DNA of 64,000 nucleotides. It comes from Syntrophomonas sp. DTU018 (GTDB lineage Bacteria; Bacillota; Syntrophomonadia; Syntrophomonadales; Syntrophomonadaceae). The notes beneath the pieces are model-generated. The model saw nothing but the letters and a program-made list of their open reading frames with translations. It had not been told where the DNA came from and ran no database searches. The translations under genes and the position numbers were made by a program. Of the stretch, positions 60,729 through 64,000 are shown in pieces. Where the stretch lies: assembly GCA_001513155.1 (NCBI GenBank), contig LFSR01000034.1, forward strand, positions 1 to 64,000. Reading direction: 5' to 3'. Within the stretch, counting starts at the first letter, position 1. The number at the start of each line of letters is the position of its first letter.

Positions 60729-62717
60729 ATGCGCAAGAAAAATCCCTTTTTCCCCAGACCGGTTTTAAAAAGTCTGGTGAATGATATAAAAACCCTGGTA
60801 AATGAACCCGACGGACGTCTTTTCCTGTTGGAAATGATTGAGGAAATTCCTTTCGATCTCAGGCCTGCGGTCATGGAAAGCCTTTCTTCCTTTTACGAAC
60901 CGGAAATGGCTGCTTTTTTTCATCTCATGAAAGCCGAATTTGGACCGGAAATGGAGGCTCTCTGCAACCGGGCCCTGGAGAAATACAGCTTAGCTGGCCT
61001 GGATGTTACGCCTCCCCAGTTTTTCAAGGGCACTTTTTATAAAGCCTATGCTACCTGCAGCCGGCATACCAGCCGCGTAGCGGTGGATGTGGCCTGGGAT
61101 ATCGGCGGCCCCGGCGTATATGTGGAGTGCTTCTATCTGGCTTACAACGGTGATGGAGTACATAGCTTTTTCATGGTAGAGAATATGCCCTTGAGCCAGT
61201 ATAACCGGGACCGGGAGTTGCTGGCCGATATGGTGGAAATAACTTTTGAAGAAGCCTGTGCCCTTATATACCAGGCCTATCAGCAGAACGTCCTCCACAT
61301 GACCCGCCCGGCATTAGGCAAGTTTCTGTACCAGAAATACCTGAGCCATGGACAGTTGTTAACTCCTGACCAGGAGAAAGCGTTGATCCTGCGCTTGTCA
61401 TTTCGCCTGGGACCCCGCCAGTTGGTAAACAGTTTCTTCCGGGCTGTCCGGGAGAGAGATTGGATCTATCTGGACTCCATCTTGGCTCCTGAAGCCGCTC
61501 CGGTTGCCCGGCGGTACTTTCCCATACTGCATCATATAGTGGAGGGACAGGTGGAAGAAGTATTGGCCTCCCGTACGGTAGCCCAGGTCAAAAGCTATGC
61601 TATAGCTATGGAGGAGCGCAGTTGTTATCTGGAAAAATACCAGTTCCAGCTGGAACGGGGTGCCAATAAAATCTGGACTATTAAAACCTGTACTCAATTG
61701 GCAAGAAGCAAGATTGACAACCTGTCTGACTTAAATCCCTTGAACCGCCAGATCTACTGCCGGGTTTATGAAATTACTGACCTGGACAGACTTTTTGAAG
61801 CTCTGGAGCGGGTGGATGGCATCCATCAGATGGAAGAACTGCCCTATGGCCTGCATATGCGGGTTACCTACCATGAAGAGGATTTAAGCCATGGTATTTC
61901 CATGCTAAGCGGGGTAATAGCGGATCTGGTTGTCAATGGAGATGAGTTTGTTATCGCCTGCCAGGATTTTGATACCTTGATGGATTTTCATCATCTGCTC
62001 TTGAGCGAAAGAGTGGTGCCGGTGATATCCCGGGGCGAATACCAGGTGAACCTGATGACCTTCTACACTTATCTCAGCGGGCAGTACCTGCATTTTGAAG
62101 ACCTGCTGCTTATTGAAGAAGATGACGGCTTTTTTGAAGATGGCCTGCGTTTCATCAGTGCCCGTTACCTGGTGAAAGACCGGGAGAAAGTGGAAAAGAG
62201 GATCATGGATCTCCACAACCTGCACCTGAAGGTTTCCGATGATTACCAGGTATTTTACCAAATAGAAAGCCGGCCGGGAGGAGCCGACTATTTTGTAGAG
62301 TATGTGCTGGGTTCAGGCTGGGTTACCGTATCCACTTTCGGGGAACAGGATATGGCCCGGGCCAGGCGCTGTTTTGAAGAGCGCATGTTTGATTCCCTGG
62401 AGTTCGACGGATTGGAAGTAAGGGAGAACGGGCTGTTTGATGTATTGACCAGCACCGTTAAAAAACAGCATCCTGAACTGGAGAAAATCCTGAAAGAGAT
62501 ATATCTTAACCGGTGGTATTACTCCCAGCTCAGTGTATTAAGCGGCATGAGTCCCTGGGAAGCATCCCAGACCGAGGAAGGTACCCGGCTTTTATGGACC
62601 CTGTTCAAGCGTATTAAACAGCGGGAAAGCAGCCAGTTGAATCATAACGGATCCCACCGGGTGCACCTGAAGGAATACATCCGCAAAGTACAGCAGCAAT
62701 CATTGCGCAAGATGTAA
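60729..62717 (+). CDS. Unknown 662-residue protein
   Basis: Soluble, acidic, no signal peptide. I recognise no family for the body (MRKKNPFFPRPVLKSLVNDI...). A helical N-terminal region (1-90) is followed by a mixed domain with DVAWDIGGPGVYVECFYLAY. The C-terminus (~605-635) reads LSGMSPWEASQTEEGTRLLW, close to the 'TPREA..t.eGr' motif of a short helical module seen at the ends of SEC-C/pRiA4b-type and antitoxin-like proteins. GGAGAG lies just before ATG 60729. A hairpin follows the stop. Confidence 0.7.
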   Translation: MRKKNPFFPRPVLKSLVNDIKTLVNEPDGRLFLLEMIEEIPFDLRPAVMESLSSFYEPEMAAFFHLMKAEFGPEMEALCNRALEKYSLAGLDVTPPQFFKGTFYKAYATCSRHTSRVAVDVAWDIGGPGVYVECFYLAYNGDGVHSFFMVENMPLSQYNRDRELLADMVEITFEEACALIYQAYQQNVLHMTRPALGKFLYQKYLSHGQLLTPDQEKALILRLSFRLGPRQLVNSFFRAVRERDWIYLDSILAPEAAPVARRYFPILHHIVEGQVEEVLASRTVAQVKSYAIAMEERSCYLEKYQFQLERGANKIWTIKTCTQLARSKIDNLSDLNPLNRQIYCRVYEITDLDRLFEALERVDGIHQMEELPYGLHMRVTYHEEDLSHGISMLSGVIADLVVNGDEFVIACQDFDTLMDFHHLLLSERVVPVISRGEYQVNLMTFYTYLSGQYLHFEDLLLIEEDDGFFEDGLRFISARYLVKDREKVEKRIMDLHNLHLKVSDDYQVFYQIESRPGGADYFVEYVLGSGWVTVSTFGEQDMARARRCFEERMFDSLEFDGLEVRENGLFDVLTSTVKKQHPELEKILKEIYLNRWYYSQLSVLSGMSPWEASQTEEGTRLLWTLFKRIKQRESSQLNHNGSHRVHLKEYIRKVQQQSLRKM

Positions 62718-62780
62718 GAGGATAGTTTTTGTTGGGTCATCGCGAGCATCAAGAATGCAATCCTATCGCTAAAAGATGCA

Positions 62781-62820
62781 GGGGAAGTTTTAGCCTTCAA
62801 TCGGAAGCTAAAGCTTCCCC
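62781..62820 (+). terminator. Hairpin after the 662-aa gene
   Basis: GGGGAAG (62781-62787) pairs with CTTCCCC (62814-62820), extended inward by TTTTAGC/GCTAAAG with wobble. No T-run. Similar in sequence to the stem at 10178. A worn REP fragment (GGTCATCGCGAGC) lies at ~62735. Confidence 0.6.
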
Positions 62821-62913
62821 TAATACTTGAAAACGTCGCTGCAATGCTTGCAGGAATATGAGCCGGCTCCCTCCGGGACTCCTCGCCTCAACCCATCGGC
62901 TTACTTCGGTGGG

Positions 62914-62938
62914 AAGGGGAGCTAGAAACAGGATGTTT
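62914..62938. repeat. 25-bp dispersed repeat, copy 2
   Basis: AAGGGGAGCTAGAAACAGGA plus TGTTT, with one mismatch to 57252-57276. The GAAACAGGATGTTTC core is a small palindrome. TTGGACCGAGG follows at ~62986. Confidence 0.7.
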
Positions 62939-63043
62939 CCAACGGACTCCCGCACCAAGGTGCGAAGGGCAAACCTACTGGCACACTTGGACCGAGGTAA
63001 AAAGAGTTTTCACAGTAACTCATCTGCATCGCAAGAAAATTGG

Positions 63044-63072
63044 TTGACAGCCTCACAGCCTTTGCCTATACT
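63044..63072 (+). promoter_or_regulatory. Sigma-A promoter of the T-box/ilvD unit
   Basis: Consensus TTGACA (63044-63049), 17-bp spacer, TATACT (63067-63072). Transcription would begin near 63080, just before the T-box stem I. Confidence 0.8.
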
Positions 63073-63099
63073 TTATAGATAACTACATATTCGCAGGCT

Positions 63100-63344
63100 A
63101 TGAAGGGAAGCAACAGTGAAATCCCTTGATCACAGAGAGCCGGGGTTGCTGGGAACCGGTATCAATATTTCACCTGGACATCGTCCCGGAGCCGCAATCT
63201 GAACGGTTTGAACCTAGTAGGTGCGCCGGACGCTTCAAGTCCGTTAACAAGAGATCATTAAGCGGTTGCCGTTTTATTATGGCAACAAGCAGGGTGGTAC
63301 CGCGGGAAGCCCCTCTCGTCCCTGAACGGACGAGAGGGTTTTTT
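63100..63344 (+). promoter_or_regulatory. T-box leader (probably isoleucine) controlling ilvD
   Basis: Stem I pairs GGGA (63105-63108) with TCCC (63184-63187) and GTGAAAT (63116-63122) with ATTTCAC (63167-63173). The 3' side of the specifier loop between them is CTGGACATCG, giving ATC (63180-63182), followed by a purine, as likely Ile specifier. AGAGAG and the GGTTGCTGGGAACC apical region are present. The antiterminator T-box AGGGTGGTACCGCG is at 63291-63304, overlapped by the terminator CCCTCTCGTCC...GGACGAGAGGG with TTTTTT to 63344. Uncharged tRNA binding would allow read-through into ilvD. Confidence 0.92.
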
Positions 63345-63404
63345 ATTTACCAATATAAAATCGCGGGAGTGTCGGGACGGCGTAATCATAGGGAGGAATA
63401 ATTG

Positions 63405-64000
63405 GTGAAGAGTGATCAGGTCAAAATCGGATTGGAAAAAGCGCCTCATCGCGCGTTATTTAAGGCACTCGGTTTAACTGATGAAGAAATGGCACGGCCT
63501 TTGATAGGCATTGTCAATTCTCATAATGATATTGTTCCTGGACATATAAACCTGGATAAGATTGCGGAGGCTGTCAAGGCCGGAGTTCGCATGATGGGGG
63601 GAGTCCCCCTGGAATTCCAGACTATCGGAGTATGTGACGGCATCGCCATGAATCACATCGGCATGAAATATTCCCTGGGCAGCCGGGAGCTGATCGCCGA
63701 TTCGGTAGAGATTATGGCTACCGCCCATGCTTTTGATGCCCTGGTATTCATTCCCAACTGCGACAAGATTGTCCCGGGGATGCTGATGGCAGCAGCCCGG
63801 CTTAACATACCTTCTATCTTTGTCAGCGGCGGCCCCATGCTGGCCGGACGCTTCAAAGGCCAAGCGGTAAGCGTTACCCAGATCTTTGAAGCGGTGGGTG
63901 CTGTTGCAGCCGGCCGGATGCAGGAAGAGGAACTGGCGGAACTGGAGGAGAACGCCTGCCCCACCTGCGGGTCCTGTTCCGGAATGTTTACCGCCAATTC
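63405..64000 (+). CDS. ilvD: Dihydroxy-acid dehydratase (5' part, cut by window end)
   Basis: 198 complete codons from GTG 63405 with GGAGG 8 nt upstream. The IlvD/Edd signature is plain: [57 protein letters not shown], and [16 protein letters not shown] at the window edge, with the Fe-S cysteines in NCDK and CPTCGSC. It catalyses the dehydration step of isoleucine and valine synthesis. Regulation by the Ile T-box upstream matches the pathway. Confidence 0.96.
   Translation, partial: MKSDQVKIGLEKAPHRALFKALGLTDEEMARPLIGIVNSHNDIVPGHINLDKIAEAVKAGVRMMGGVPLEFQTIGVCDGIAMNHIGMKYSLGSRELIADSVEIMATAHAFDALVFIPNCDKIVPGMLMAAARLNIPSIFVSGGPMLAGRFKGQAVSVTQIFEAVGAVAAGRMQEEELAELEENACPTCGSCSGMFTAN

Overview
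The window looks like chromosome from an anaerobic, fatty-acid-metabolising member of the Clostridia, with Syntrophomonas-like or Peptococcaceae-like bacteria the closest match I can suggest. The supporting features are four intact or nearly intact acyl-CoA synthetase genes plus a decayed one, two acyl-CoA dehydrogenases, FdhD, a T-box leader, a YvrJ/DUF2922/DUF1659 gene trio, GGAGG ribosome sites, frequent TTG/GTG starts and sigma-A-type promoters. No rRNA, tRNA or CRISPR array was seen. The species assignment is inference.

Layout. 1-11.1 kb is an accessory segment. It has an IS21-like terminus that cuts a small gene, then two translationally coupled giant genes: a 1610-aa coiled-coil/beta-rich protein and a 1621-aa DEAH helicase with a DUF1998-type C-terminus. 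The pair resembles a two-gene anti-phage module of the Druantia III kind. It abuts a decayed acyl-CoA synthetase. 11.4-13.1 kb is a YtrA/B-like ABC operon whose GntR regulator has lost its N-terminus at a DNA junction. 13.1-19.1 kb is the most distinctive locus: permease, lipoprotein ending in Cys-Cys, ABC binding protein with two Cys-Cys pairs, second binding protein with Cys-Cys, ABC permease, ATPase and DsrE-like protein. I read this as the sao (selenocysteine-assisted organometal transport) cluster in an all-cysteine form, with its 5' end lost at the same junction.

19.3-33.2 kb holds a nitrilase-family hydrolase, a TetR regulator, acyl-CoA synthetases (one frameshifted), an acyl-CoA dehydrogenase, a HAD nucleotidase and an aldehyde dehydrogenase/iron alcohol dehydrogenase operon. 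33.6-46.4 kb holds a PEP-synthase-like/nucleotidyltransferase fusion, a glutamate-type dehydrogenase, a C69 peptidase, glycerate kinase, an AzgA purine permease, FdhD, a KtrAB-like potassium system and a YmaF-like protein. 46.6-53.7 kb holds a small winged-helix protein, a polar amino-acid ABC importer, a FadD-type synthetase and a chemoreceptor. 53.8-60.5 kb holds the YvrJ trio, small unknown genes, a second acyl-CoA dehydrogenase, a metallo-beta-lactamase-fold hydrolase, a pyruvate-kinase-C-terminal-like protein and an HD-GYP protein. 60.7-64 kb holds a 662-aa orphan and a promoter/T-box/ilvD unit cut by the window end.

A family of MITE-like dispersed repeats built on TGTCATTGCGAG sits in at least five intergenic gaps, two of them inside operons (sao and the amino-acid ABC importer). 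Several repeat copies have imperfect terminal inverted repeats, and one lies between 27-bp direct repeats.
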